NCBI RefSeq assembly: GCF_000226095.1
Contig: NC_016472.1
Coordinates: 4,464,001-4,528,000 of the forward strand
Source: Thermothelomyces thermophilus ATCC 42464
Lineage: Eukaryota > Ascomycota > Sordariomycetes > Sordariales > Chaetomiaceae
Direction: 5' to 3'
Length of the DNA: 64,000 nt
Shown here piece after piece: positions 32,381 through 44,610 of the stretch. The notes below the pieces were generated by a model. It saw only the letters and a program-made list of their open reading frames with translations, was not told the DNA's origin and did no database searches. Position numbers and translations under genes: made by a program. Numbering within the stretch: position 1 is the first letter of the stretch; each line of letters begins with the position of its first letter.

Positions 32381-35300
32381 CTAATTCCTATAAGTTATCT
32401 TCTAGTCTAAAATCAAGCTATTTGACCAGGTACCATAGTTCCCTATTAATAATATATAAATCTAGAATTTCTTCGACGTCCTATTCTTCTTCCTTATCTT
32501 TTACTTCGATATACGTAGCAACCTTGGCATTTTTCGGTACTGGTTCGAGAAGCAAAATATGAAAAATATCCGTCTATAGTTATATAGATAATAGTAATAA
32601 TAGTTAGTAGTTAGATATCGAAATTCATTCTTTGATAATAAAAGGTCCGACCTTCTTAAAGTCTAGCTTTATACTTAGTCGTTTGGTTTATAGGTTTCGT
32701 GTAATTAGGTAGACTTTGTCTCCCCTCTCTAGGCAAGGTCCCTCGAGCCTATATTTGTTATAGTAGTTCTTTATTCTGGTTTTGACAAACTCGAGTTCCT
32801 TTTTAAGCTTCTTATATAGTGTATACATCTGTTCTACTTTGACTGCTGCTCTTGGTACTGTGACCTCTAGTCCTTGCCTAAGGTCTACTTTATATCTGTA
32901 GTTCGCGAAGAACGGTATGACTTTGGTCGTTTCCGTTAGCGTCGTATTATAAACAAGTTATACTATTAGTAATAGTATAACCTAGTTGTCTTACTAGTAA
33001 TTGACGTAAGAACGGAGATACTGCTTGATAACTTGGTTTAGTCGCTCTGTTTGTCTATTAGTCTATAGGTGGTATACTATTAATAGCTTGCTATTAACGC
33101 CCAATCGTTGTATTAACGCTTGCCAGAACTTTAATATAAACTTGGTATCTCTGTTAGTGATCTATTTTTACGGCCAAGCATACACTGATATAACTTGCTA
33201 ATAGATCACGTCTACTAACTGTTCCGCTATCTAGGACTCCTTATAGGGAAAGAAATATACTTACTTAGTCAGGCGATCTACTATAGTAAGAATACTATCG
33301 TAGGTTACTCCTATAGCTATATCCTTAGATTCTAGCAGCTTCGTAATAAAGTCTATTATAACCGAGCTCTATAGTTTGTCAGCTATTAGCAGTGGCTAAA
33401 GTAGCCTATACGGCTTATATCGTGCCGTTTTGCTTCGGTTGCAGATGTCGCAGTTCCGTACGACTTCCTTAACTTGTACCGTTAACTATAGAAAGTCATA
33501 GTGTTTCTTGACTTATACGACAGTCTTCGTAACTCCTTTGTATCCTCCGAGTTTCGACTTATAGAGTTCTCGAATCATCTATAGCTATTGATCCTAGTTA
33601 TAGATATATGCTTTACCTCGGTACTAAAGTTTCCTATCTCTTTCTTTTACTCCATTAGGTACTACTGGTCCGGGTGCTGCTTAATACTATACCTTGTTAA
33701 TCCTTTCCTCTCGAAAGATTATATAGTATTCGAGGAACGAGTTAAGTAGATCGTCTTCTACAGGTGTCTATATTTTGTAATGTAGCGTTCCGTCTATTTA
33801 TTCCTTAAATAACGGTAATGTTGTTCCTATTTGTCCTTTTGTATAATCCGTTTGTCAGCTTAAAATGTCTGCTCGTACGTTTTCTTTGCCCTTCTTATAG
33901 CAGATCTCGAAGTTAAATTCCACGAGGAATTCTGCCTATCGTATTTATCGTCTGTTAAGCTCTTTTGTCGTCGTAAAGTATTATAGGTTCTTATAATCCG
34001 TATATACTTATATTAATTTAATCATACTACTAAGGTATAGTTGTTATTCCTTAAAAGCTTCGACAATTACAAGTAGTTCCTTATTATAGATTAGATAATT
34101 AAGACATAGTCTATTAAGCTTCTTTAAAAAGAAGGCTATAAGATATAGCTTTCCTTATCTATCTCGTTATCCTAATTGTCCTCCGATAGCGTAGTCTGAA
34201 GCATCCGTTTCTACCTCAAATGGCTTCTTAGGGTCTGGCAGTACTAGTACTAGATCTTTAGTAATGGCGTCACAGATCTACATAAATGCTTGCTCATGTC
34301 ACTCTTCCCATTGGAATTTAGCATTCTTCTTGGTAAGTTTATGTAAAGGTCGTACGATCGCTCTAAAGTTCCTGATAAACATTTGGTAGAAGTTCGTAAA
34401 TCTGATGAAACTTTGTACTTCTATAACTGACGTCGGTTGTGGCCAATTCTTAATAACTTTAACCTTTGAAGGTTCTATTCGAATTTGTCTTAGGGATATT
34501 TTATATCCTAGAAATACCATTTCTCTAACGTAGAATTCGCTCTTTTCCTTGTTAACCAATAGTTTATATATATATAACATGTCTAATACTGCTTTTATAT
34601 ACTTCCGGTGTTCGTCTATCGTCTTAGAGAAGATAAGTATATCGTCAAGATAATATACCGTAAATTTGTCGAGAAAGGGTCAGATAGCTTGATCAATCAG
34701 GGCTTAGAACATTGCTAGCGTGTTTATAAGTCTAAATGGCATGACGAGGTACTTGTAGTAGCTATAGGGTATCCTAAAGGCTGTTTTCTACTCGTTACCT
34801 TCTTTAATCTATATATAGTTATAGGCTAATAGTAAGTCAAGATACGTAAAATGTTAGGCTCTTACTAACTAATCTCGGAGCCGTGAGATTAGTGGTAATA
34901 GGTATCGATTTTTCACGGTCTGTTCGTTAAGTTACTAATAATTAACGTATAATTGTAGCTTTCTATCTTTCTTAGGTATAAATAGGATTAGGTAGCCTAC
35001 TAGCAATGTCAATAGGTAGATATATCCTCTTTAAAGGTTCTCTTCTAAATATTACTTAAGTTCTTCATTCTATATCTAGCTTATATAGTAAATCTTGAAG
35101 AACTTTAGTTATACTCCTTCCTTAAGCTTGATCTCGTAATCCTATAGGCTGTATTCTAGTAATCCTTCTAGATGTTTCGGTTCGAATGCTAGGTGTCCTT
35201 CGTATTCCTTCGGTACTTCCCTAGTCTTGTCTCATCTCTCGGTTTTCTAATAGTATACAAACTTGGTTCCGTCTATAGCGATACTAGCGATTTCTCCTGT

Positions 35301-38266
35301 CTCAACCTACTACTCCAATTACAGTGCTCCGCATTCGTCAACGGAGAGAACAGCTATTAGCGATTTAGCTTGTTCCTCCTATTATAATATCGATATCGTT
35401 ATACCGCCTCTTCTAGAGTCTATAATAGTCTGCCTACCACTATCCATCCCTTGCGGTAGATCCGTAGGATATGCCTTTCTTTAAGCATTGTCTGCTCGCG
35501 ATCCTTATACGCTCCCTATCTTGCTAGTCGAATATAACTCTGTTTAGGGTTATAGGTAGCCACTATTCTTCTAGCTAATGTCTAGGTCGTAATCTTCATA
35601 CTATAGTAACCCTAATATTATATCTTTGTCGTTACCTATATCTACGATACTAAATATAACTACTATAATCTTTCTTACTATAGTGATATCGATTAGTTTG
35701 GTCTCCCTATATACCTATTATATTAGGAATGGCCCTTTGACTATGCTATACTTTTGCTTTATTCTCTAGGGTATCCGTAGCTAATTTATAAGCGTCGGCG
35801 AAATCAGGTTCATCTCTGCTCTACTATCTACTAGTATAAGCATTTCGTACTATTTCTATTGTGCTATTATCTATAGTTGCTTATCTTGCCGCCGTCGTCT
35901 AAAGATTACGGCGATTTCCTATACTTCTGCTAGGAGGTCTCGATATAGTGGTCTCTTACGCTAGTCCCTCCTATACTACGCTACTACTCGCCGCTATACA
36001 GGCGTTAATGGTTTCTAGGCCCCTTAAAGGGCCCTAACCTGTTTCCTAGGTCAGTGCTAACCTCTTTGGTTATTTGGCTAATAGCAGCTTCGTCAATCGT
36101 ACTTATTTCTATAAGCTATTAAGTGCTTATAGCTTCCTACTATTAGGTCTGTTCTACTTTCTATCGTATATACTATAGCTTTATCTAAAGCTCCCGAATT
36201 CGTAATTTCTTTTTATCCGCGTAATAAAGGCAATCATTACTCTAGCACGAGTCCTATATATCTCGTCCCGTTCCGTAGTACCTAGGCCAGGCTTGTCTTA
36301 GAACTATTATAATACTTTCTAGGTTACGGGCTTTGATCTTCTAGAGCAATTCGGCTGCTCTGTTTCCTACATCATAGACCCATTCCACAGGGCGTAAGCT
36401 TCCGTTCTCATTTCCTTATTAGGTCGGCTAGTGATTGTTTTCGAATTTGTCACAGAAGTAGTATCGGCATTTGTATACTATACACTAGAACTAGGGCACT
36501 TGTGTATATACCTCGTATCGAGGGTATAGTCATATAGTGTTGCCTAGGAGGTATTAGAATTCTTTTCTAAATCCTTCCTACTATATATAGATTGTAAGTA
36601 CTCTAGTACTAATATAGGAGTATTTCTTCTAGTAGCTTTCCTACGTATGCTTGTCTTTCCTATAGTTTACTCGTATAAACTAGTATTCTAGGTTCTATAC
36701 GTCATTACTAAGTTACTAATCGTTAAGGTACTTAGTATAGCTATTAGGCCTATTATATATTACAGGCTATTCTCCTTTAATAGCTTCTATAATACGTTAG
36801 AGTTCCCTCATTTCGTCCTTTATCTTATTGCTCTACTAGGCAAGTCGAGTCAAGCGCCTATCCTATTTACGTAGTTCTATATTAAGTCGAAAAACTTTAT
36901 TACGGTACTATTCAATTCGTTCCTAAAGGAATAGAGCATTAGGTCCAGGTCTTTCGATTCCTTAGGTATCGGTTATCTACAATCTATCCTACCTCTACGT
37001 AACTATAAAACCCTATTACCTTAAGGCTAAGAGAATCGAAACTAGCGGTATATATTCTCCTACCATATCCCATTTGGCAAGACCTATCTCTAGGTCCACA
37101 GTGACCAGTTTGGAGTACGGTGCTTGTTCGTCTTTACCATTGCCGTCGTGTCCGAGACTATCTATATCACTACCCTTGTCTTCGTAGCTCGTAGCCGCTA
37201 CTTCGATAACGTCCTTGGTAGTTTCGTCGATAGCCGTAATTTCCTTTCCAGGGGCTAGTTTCTATTCTTTCTTTAGGCTTTGGCATTCTTGCTTATAGTG
37301 CCCTTTCTTTCTATAGTTATAGTAGGTAACATTAGACTTGTCTTTAGTCGTCTTCTTCTAGTCCTGCTTCTATGCTATATCTATATCTATAGCTCTAGGG
37401 TACGTCCTATATAAGGTACTAACGTATGTTTGCTTTTTCTTATTGTTAGCCTTAACTATAGTTCTGTTTATTCGACCTCGTTTCTATTACTCTTATATAT
37501 AGAGTTAATTATCGATTCTAATAGCCTATATGATATATTTGTCTAGAGTCTTAGGCCGATTATACTTATATAGCTTGTCCTTGACTTTTTCCTTTAAGCC
37601 GTTATAGAATAATTATATTAATGCCTTGTCGTTAAGCTAAGACTTAAGTATATCCTATCTAAACTATATAGTATAGGAGGCTACTAACTTAGTCTATCGG
37701 AGATTGGCGAGTCTTTCTTACATATAAATCTTCTTGTCTTTATCGCTAAAAACTTTCTAAAGCTCTTCTTTAAAACGGTTATAAGATTAGAAGACTACCT
37801 ATATAAATATATCTCAGTCGTCTTCGTCTTCCTTAGTAAGATAGTCATTCTATATAGGCTTAAACTATCTAAGTACCTTGCCCTCTAGTCTTATAGCTAT
37901 ATAGAGGACTTTGGCTTTGTTATCTAGGAACTTATCATCATTAAGCCAGAAGTAGGATCGGAGGTTTGTTAGGAATCTTACAAGATCCTCTTTAGTTCCT
38001 CTGTATTTGCTAGATAGTTTGATCTTGATACGCTTCGCTTTAGCACCCTCGAGTGCCTCGATTTTAGTATAGGCCTCGTTAACCAACTTCTATAAGTACT
38101 TTTCGCGGTTCTCGAGTTCCTTAATTTAAGCTTAAGTAGTCTTATCTCTCTAGTCTAACTCCTAGATCTACTACTAGAGTTAACTAAGCTAAGCAAGCAG
38201 CTATTCGGCCATAACGTTAATAGCCATATTGATATCGAGGTCGAAGTTACCTCTATTCTGAACCAT
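32360..38266 (-). pseudogene. Gag-Pol remnant of chromovirus 2
   Basis: Same domain order as chromovirus 1. The Gag ATG at 38,266 survives, and a 74-codon Gag core (KIEALEGAKAKRIKIKL, then LVRFLTNLRSYFWLND) is open at 38,086-37,865. The RT box VYYLDDILIFS is intact near 34,632-34,664. The RT C-terminal/RNase H connection is open at 34,580-34,299 (VFLGYKISLRQIRIEPSK). The integrase C-terminal region lies near 32,600-32,880. The chromodomain is near 32,380-32,510. Numerous RIP stops lie elsewhere. Confidence 0.85.
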
Positions 38267-38293
38267 GACAGAACAAAGGGAGTGGTAACAACG

Positions 38294-38712
38294 TATAACA
38301 AACCTAACTCAGACTTCTTCTAAAAGGGTCCAGACGGAGGTAGGTTAAGCGTGACGAGTAGGCAGGTCGTCTAAGGGATTCGGTAAAGCCAAAGGGTTTA
38401 CAACAACACTCAGAGTTATCTCTCACAGTAATTAGCAATGCTTAGTATAAGTACTGTGATTGTGATTGTTACCACTGGTAAACTCCCAGAGTCTACTATA
38501 ACGAGTGACTATCTACATGTATATATAATCCTAGTGATCACTCCTGATCACGGTGATCGTGAGTGATCGCATGGTGGTGATCACCCTGATCGCTGGTGAG
38601 CGTAGTGATCACTGTACTTCCCATGTTGTAATTGGTCCTTCCGTTCCTTCGGCTTGATTGGCCCGTTTGTGCCGGTGGCCCAGGCGGCATCTGCATGCAT
38701 ATTTCCGTGACA
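38294..38712 (-). repeat. 5' LTR of chromovirus 2
   Basis: 419 bp. In element orientation it starts TGTCACGGAAATATG (right edge) and its last bases, at 38,294, read TATAACAAACC on the plus strand, where TGTAACAAACC is expected. It is less RIP-mutated than the other LTR of the same element. It carries the GATC array at 38,535-38,613. Confidence 0.93.
38535..38613. promoter_or_regulatory. GATC-motif array in LTR U3
   Basis: Seven TGATC motifs within about 80 bp, several as palindromic TGATCA, with start-to-start spacings 10, 9, 10, 14, 9 and 19 bp. A mutated counterpart lies at 31,462-31,540 and in the third chromovirus LTR near 59,720-59,790. It is absent from chromovirus 1. Its position in U3 suggests a transcription-factor binding cluster. 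Confidence 0.5.
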
Positions 38713-39317
38713 TAGGAGGATATAGTATATGTCGGATAAGGACCCTTTATACCTAGTATTTATAAGGGAAGGCCTATAAAGGTACTAGGGCCTAACAAAG
38801 GCCTAGAGCTCCCTACTAATATAGGCCTATATAAGGGTTATTAGCCTCTATAACTTCCTTTTTAGGGTTTAAGTCCTAGCGGTTATACCCCTTACTATAC
38901 CTATAGCTAAGGGAGGAAAACTATAGAGCACCTAGTTATTTAATGCCTAAACCTACTAAGAAGCCGAATATAAGAATCCTAGGAAATACGGTCACAAAGG
39001 GACCTAGACCTCGTCTTATAGGGCATAGGGGCCTATAACCATTACTTGGTAAGGAGGATTCTATAGTAGCTAATAGACCTAGGGAGGCTCCTAGAATACT
39101 GCCTTATAAAGAGGCTAGACCAGGAGGTAAGGCCTCTATAGGGCTATTCTAGCTACTTCTCCTTTTCTCTATAGTATATTAGTATTCTAGATTAGGCGTT
39201 AAAGGCGGGATAGAGGTTTTTATCCGGCTTATTAGGTACAGTTTCCTTTGTATATAACTAGAGAGGCTCTAGTATACTTATTAGCATAATAGTATAGGAC
39301 TAATAATAATAATAATA
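38713..39317 (+). mobile_element. LINE copy 4, segment 3 of 3 (3' end)
   Basis: The 605-bp 3' end of the plus-strand LINE, colinear with segment 2, including the 3' UTR and the (TAA)n tail ending near 39,317. It completes the interrupted full-length copy. Confidence 0.9.
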
Positions 39318-40094
39318 TAGTAGATAAGGACTTTATTAGCTCTAATTATAATTAATAGGTCTTTATCTATAGAAACCTTATATATTAGGTATAAACCTAA
39401 GTTATAGCCTATTATAAATCTATAGGCCTAATAGTAAGATATAATCTAACCTAGTTCCTCTAAAACCTTAATCTTTTCTAAATCTTATAAGAGGATAATA
39501 GCCCTAGTAAAACGAGAATTATTATAATAGAGGGATAATAAACTATTCTTTACTTTTATTATTTAGCTTAAGGCTAAGCTATTAAATATAGGTAGTCTCC
39601 TCTAGCACGATGAGATATACCTAATTAAACTATAATAGTACCTCTCTTTAAATCTTAAATATATAATAGTAAGATAAGGAATCCCCTAAGATAATTATAT
39701 AATAGCTATAGAAGAATATTATAAGGTTACTCTAGATATTAAGGCCTTTTGACTAGGTAATAGATATCATTAGATATAAGAGTAGTAGGTAGTACCTAAA
39801 TAATAGAGAGAGACGGATATAGAAGGGAATATACTAATAACTAGAATTAACTTAGCTTATACTAACTTATAGAATAAAGGTCTTAATAAGAATAGAATAG
39901 GTAGGTATAGGAGTAATACCCTACAGGTAAAATAGGTTAGCGAGGAAGTACATTTAATATAATAGGCAGTTAGAGTATATATCTAGTATAGATAGAAGGG
40001 TTACTTTATTACTAAATATAATTTCGCCCTTACTATAAGACTTAATATAGAAGAAGTAGCTAAGAGCTAACTTTAATATCTTAGAGGCTAAGTC
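39318..40094. other. AT-rich degenerate sequence, unclassified
   Basis: RIP-mutated, no frame over about 40 codons, no match that I can see to the LINE, gypsy or Tc1 elements here. It may be the remnant of another transposon. Small less-mutated islands occur (for example AGTCTCCTCTAGCACGATGA near 39,595). Confidence 0.4.
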
Positions 40095-41073
40095 TTTAGC
40101 AGCTAGAACTTGACCGTTTTACCCGATTATAGGCTTATAACTCCCTTAAAGTCTTACTTACTAACCCCCTATGAATCCTCCTTCTAGATATCTTTAGCGA
40201 GGACTATATAGGCTCTATTAATCTCCTTATCCTACTATCTAAAGGCTTTAGCTACCTATCGTTTATTAGCTAAATACTAGGCCTTAGTAGCCTTATCCTT
40301 AAAGACTATTACTATATTATTATTAGGAGCTTACTAGCTATAATAGCTCCCTAGTAGCTAGAAGCCCTATTAACTACTTAGATTATCTTAGCTAAGGTCT
40401 AAGCCTTAAGGCTATCCTACTATAGGCTTATATTCTATATAATAATCTCTTATAAGGCCTATAATAGTACTACCTTAGCTAATAGTAAGCCTCCTTAGGG
40501 CCCTATTACTCCCTATTATAGACCTATAGCTACCTATACCTAGGTAAGGCAAGGGGTAGCCTTAAAAGCTTCTTTAAGCCCTTTCTTAACTTCCTTAGCT
40601 ATAAGTTCCTATAGGTTTGGAACCAGCCCTATAATAGTAGTTATAAGGCTCTATAAGAGCCGGTTAGCAAGGTCCTATATAACGCCTTGTCTAGAGCTTA
40701 GTATAAGGTTAACTAGATATATAATAAGGCCCCTAAGTTCCTGATATTAGGTATAAGGGTAGTCTATTAGGGGCCCTCCTTTGATTAGTTTATAGCTATA
40801 GGCCTTCCTACTTAGTAGCTTAGTAGTAGGCCCTAAGTTAACATCGCTTTCAGAGGTATAGGGTAGTCTATATAGTAAAGATTTTGATAGATATACTAGA
40901 TGTAGTCAGGTTATAGTTAGGTGTGATCACTATGCTTGTAGTACCCGTTATATAGCTAAAATGGCTTATGTGTATTTGAGAGTGGTACCGTTAGATAGCG
41001 TTTTTCGAGAGCTTTCTACCAATAGTAGCTTTGTATATTTCAGTAGGGTATTTGCGAAGATATATAAGAAGTG
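40095..41073 (-). mobile_element. LINE 5' fragment (copy 5)
   Basis: Matches about 13,330-14,330 of copy 2 in the same orientation, covering ORF1 start and 5' UTR and ending near 41,073. It lacks the 3' part, so it is a deletion remnant rather than a normal 5'-truncated insertion. Unlike copies 2 and 4, its 5' UTR (about 40,870-41,060) is strongly mutated. Confidence 0.8.
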
Positions 41074-41499
41074 TTTTTAACTTAATCTATATAATTATAT
41101 TGTTATAAGAATGTATATATTAATTGTTTATCCTAGATAACTTTATAGAATATTAGAACCTTAAACTTCATATATATTATTTCTTATATAATATTATCAT
41201 TGTCTTCCTCCCTCCTTATTTAATATAGTTTGTCTAGCTAATAGATATAGGAGTGTTTGACTATCTTAAGAAACGATAATAATATCTCTAGTAGATAGTT
41301 TGAAACGGCGACGTTATATTTACCTTGGCAAATGTTATCAAAGGATTCTAGGAAATGTAAGAGGCTAGTTTCAAATGCCAAAATATTATAATAAGATGCG
41401 AAAAGACTAGTCCTTTTCTATTAAACTAATATGCTATAATAGACTGGATTAAGGATAAAATATTATCTAGTATAACCATTAGATATTATATAATAAGTT
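41074..41499. other. Unassigned AT-rich segment with a low-RIP island
   Basis: About 425 bp between two LINE pieces. Positions 41,250-41,430 retain many CA/TG steps (GAAACGGCGACG, TTACCTTGGCAAATG), unlike its surroundings, suggesting single-copy or late-arriving DNA. No coding frame was recognised. Confidence 0.4.
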
Positions 41500-43494
41500 T
41501 TAATGGTAAGGTATTAGAAGCTATCATTACCTAGAAGGTAATAGATATTATAGAGGCCTAGTAGCTTCTCCTAGCCAAAAAGATAGGTAACTATAAGTAT
41601 AGGTCTGTCTATAGAGCTAGCTAACCGGCTAGTTACGGCCTAGGTATAGGAGGCTTAGAGGTATACGGTAGCGGCCTCCCTTCTATAGCTTAATATCTTA
41701 AGGGTATTTAATACTATGAACTATACCTAGCTACTAGCTACTTTATAGGGGTATAGCTTCCTAAAGTAGGTAATAGTCTAGGTTAGAAAGTAGCTATAAG
41801 ATAGAGTAGCTATCTTTTACTTTAATAGCTAGGAAATAGAAGATATAATAATAAGGGATAGAGTCCTATAGGGGTTACCCTCCTCCCTTATATTATTTAT
41901 CCTCTATATATCTCCCTCTACTAGGCTATTTAATAGGCCTACCCTATAGTTAGTTAAGTAGGCTTTATTAATAATATTAACTTACTAGCCTTTAGAATGA
42001 CTAAGGGGGCCTATAATAGCTAGCTATAGAGGGTATAAGAGGCCTATTTATACTAGGTAAGGACCTATAATATAGCTTTTACCTTAGAAAAGAGTAAGCT
42101 TATCTACTTTAATAGGGGCTAGAAATAGTAATTATAATTATTAGAGCTTTTATATCCTAAGGAGGATATTACTATTATAGCCCCTTTAAAGTTAGCTAGA
42201 TTCTTAGGGGTCTAGCTCGATTAGAGGCTATAATAGGGCCCTTATTATATAAAGGTAGCTAAAATGCTAGGAACCTAGGAGTTTACCTTAATTAGGCGTA
42301 TAATAAAGACCTAGGGTCTAGGCCTTTTATAGGCCTATAAGGTCTATATTAAGTATATCTATAATGTCTTAGCTTATAAGGCCTTAAACCTCCATAATCC
42401 TATTAAGTTAGGGGGCAAGCTAGAAGGCCTTATCAGAAAGCGATTAAAGGCTTAAAATAGGGCCCTTTAAGTAGTAACTAGGGCCTATATAGCTACCTTT
42501 ATCTAATGCCTTAAAATAGAAGCCCAGGTACTATCTCTTAATCTTTATCTTAATAAGAGGCTAGCTAAGTTTAAGGCTAAGCTTAACTAGCTACTTCTAT
42601 AGCCTAGGATAGGCCTAGGGACCCCCTAGGTCCTAGTAAGGACCTTTATCTAATAGGCTTATAATAGGCTAAGCTAGAGATTCTAGAAGAGGAGGGCTAG
42701 GGTAAAGAGCTAGGGATTAAAACCTATAACAGAGGTAGTAAGAATAATAGTCTAATAGTAGGTCTAGGAGAGCTATAAAGGTAGCCTACCCCTTCTATAG
42801 GCCTTATAGAGGAGATTATAGACTATAGAGATAGCTATAGTAGCTAGTTAGAGTAACTACTAGAGGGCTAACTAGGCTAACAAGAGGATATAATATATAT
42901 TAGATATAGACCCCTTATATCTAGTTCTTATAGGGAAAGGACTATAAAGGTACTAGGGCTTAATAAAGGCCTAGAGCTCCCTACTAATATAAGGCTATAT
43001 AGGGGCTATTAGCCTCTATAACTTCCGATTTAAGGTTTAAGTCCTAGGGGTTAGTACCCCTTACTATACCTATAGCTAGGGGAAGGAGATTATAGAGTAG
43101 CTAGTTATATAGTGCCTAAACCTACTAAGAAGTTAAACGTAGGAATCCTAGGAAATTTGGTTATAAAGGGACCTAGACCTTGTTTTATAGGGTATAGGGG
43201 CCTATAAGCATTATTTAGTAAGGAGGGTTCTATATTAGCTAATAAACCTAGTAAGGCTCCTGGAGTATTGCCTTATAAAGAGGCTAGACTAGGAGGTAAG
43301 GTCTCTATAGGGCTATTCTAGCCACCTCTCCTTTTTCTTAGAGTATATTAGTATTTCGGATTAGGTATAGAGTATTAAAGGTAAGATAGAGGTTTTTATC
43401 TTACCTATTAGGTAGTTTCCTATATATATAACTCGGGAGGCTCTAGTATACTTATTAGTATAGTGGTATAGGATTAATAATAATAATAATAATA
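41500..43494 (+). mobile_element. LINE 3' half (copy 6)
   Basis: About 2 kb from within the RT domain to the (TAA)n tail at about 43,475-43,494, plus strand, 5'-truncated. It is uninterrupted where copy 4 carries the two chromoviruses, so it shows the empty sites (GAAAAGAGTAAGCTTATC near 42,090 and AACAAGAGGATATAATAT near 42,880). Confidence 0.85.
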
Positions 43495-43920
43495 AATATA
43501 GTAACTATTACTAACTAATAGATAGAATATATGAAATATAAGGTATCTATTGCCCTAGCTAGTAATGCAAGTCTATAGTATCTAATAGTCTATAAAGCTC
43601 TTTAATATTCCTACTTCTACCTTATATAATTGCTTTACTAGTAAGTAAAAGGAAAATAATATCTCTAAGTAATATCTTTAATATATTATACTAGTTAAAG
43701 AGAAGGTAGTTATTAAGGTAGTCTGTTAAATAATATATAGGGCTAGCTAATAATTATCTCTACCCTTAAGAGCCTAGTTGCCTAGTTCCTTTTTAGAAAA
43801 AGTAATAATAAGCCTACTAGCAAGTGCTAGTATTATAACGTTATATTATAGTTAATGATAATATTTATAATATAGATAATAAGGGGTATATAAAGGGGAA
43901 AGAAGCACTTTAGCTAGGCT
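43495..43920 (+). mobile_element. Fot1/pogo-like transposase N-terminal remnant (copy 1)
   Basis: Plus-strand homologue of the minus-strand sequence at 53,400-53,900. Shared blocks include CAAGTCTATAGTAT and CTACTTCTACCTTATATAAT. The mutated frame resembles a psq-type helix-turn-helix (A.KLFNVP.STLYNRF in the better copy). It starts abruptly at the LINE tail, so its 5' end was lost when the LINE inserted or by deletion. Confidence 0.5.
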
Positions 43921-43924
43921 AAGC

Positions 43925-44610
43925 TATTAACTATATAGGAGATATAGCAATAGAAGTAGGAAACAGAAGAAAGGGAAGCTATTAAATACCTCTGAGGGAA
44001 AAGGAACGGTATAATAAGCAAGGTAGCTATATAAGCAGTGTATAGATTACATTACTATATACTAAGAAAATATAAGGCTAACCTGTCAAGTTAATAGAAG
44101 AGGCTATAACATATAACTATTTAATAGATTTAGGAGATCTAAGCTTAGAAAACAGTAAGGCATTTTAAGACACTAGCTAAAAAGCTACCTATATTACTAT
44201 TAAGCAGATTAAATAGGATTATAAGGAGGAATATAGTATAATCTATATATATCCTACTTATATAGCTACCCTACTTATATAGCCAAATCTCTACCTAAAC
44301 CACCACCTAACTTACCCCTAAATAAAAGAAATATCTAGGTAATAATAATAATTCTAATAGCTAAATAGCTAAATAGTCTAGTTTAATTTAATCTAGTAAT
44401 ACTCTACTTAATATTATATCTATCTATCTACTTAAATAAGTCCTAGTTACTTAAATAAGCTCTGATATATCTTATAATCCTTCTAAACTAACTTAATAAA
44501 GCCTATAAACTCCATAAGGTACTATACACCGTTCCTTTTCCCTCTGTTTAATAGCTTCCTTTTCCTCCCTTTCTTGCTTCTATTCCTAAATCTCCTATAT
44601 GATTAGTATA
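43925..44610. repeat. Imperfect fold-back / inverted-repeat element
   Basis: The left arm near 43,925-44,012 (AGGAGATATAGCAATAGAAG ... GAGGGAAAAGGAACGG) recurs inverted at about 44,525-44,608. An inner arm at 44,009-44,053 (CAAGGTAGCTATATAAGCAG then ATAGATTAC) recurs inverted at about 44,233-44,285. A related, less mutated inner arm is at 54,064-54,108. There is no coding capacity; it is probably a non-autonomous DNA transposon or MITE derivative. Confidence 0.5.

Larger units (their letters stand above)
31221..38712 (-). mobile_element. Ty3/gypsy chromovirus 2, complete with LTRs
   Basis: A 7,492-bp minus-strand element inserted in LINE copy 4 with the 5-bp target duplication TAGGA (31,216-31,220 and 38,713-38,717). 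LTRs are 419 bp. Gag (ATG retained at 38,266), protease, RT with intact YLDD (near 34,630-34,665), RNase H, integrase and chromodomain follow toward lower coordinates. The antisense gene then lies on the plus strand, and the PPT (31,643-31,656, purine-rich on the minus strand) adjoins the 3' LTR. It is closely related to chromovirus 1 internally but has a different U3. Open remnants at 38,086-37,865 (Gag) and 34,580-34,299 (RT thumb/RNase H link) are the longest surviving sense frames. Confidence 0.95.
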
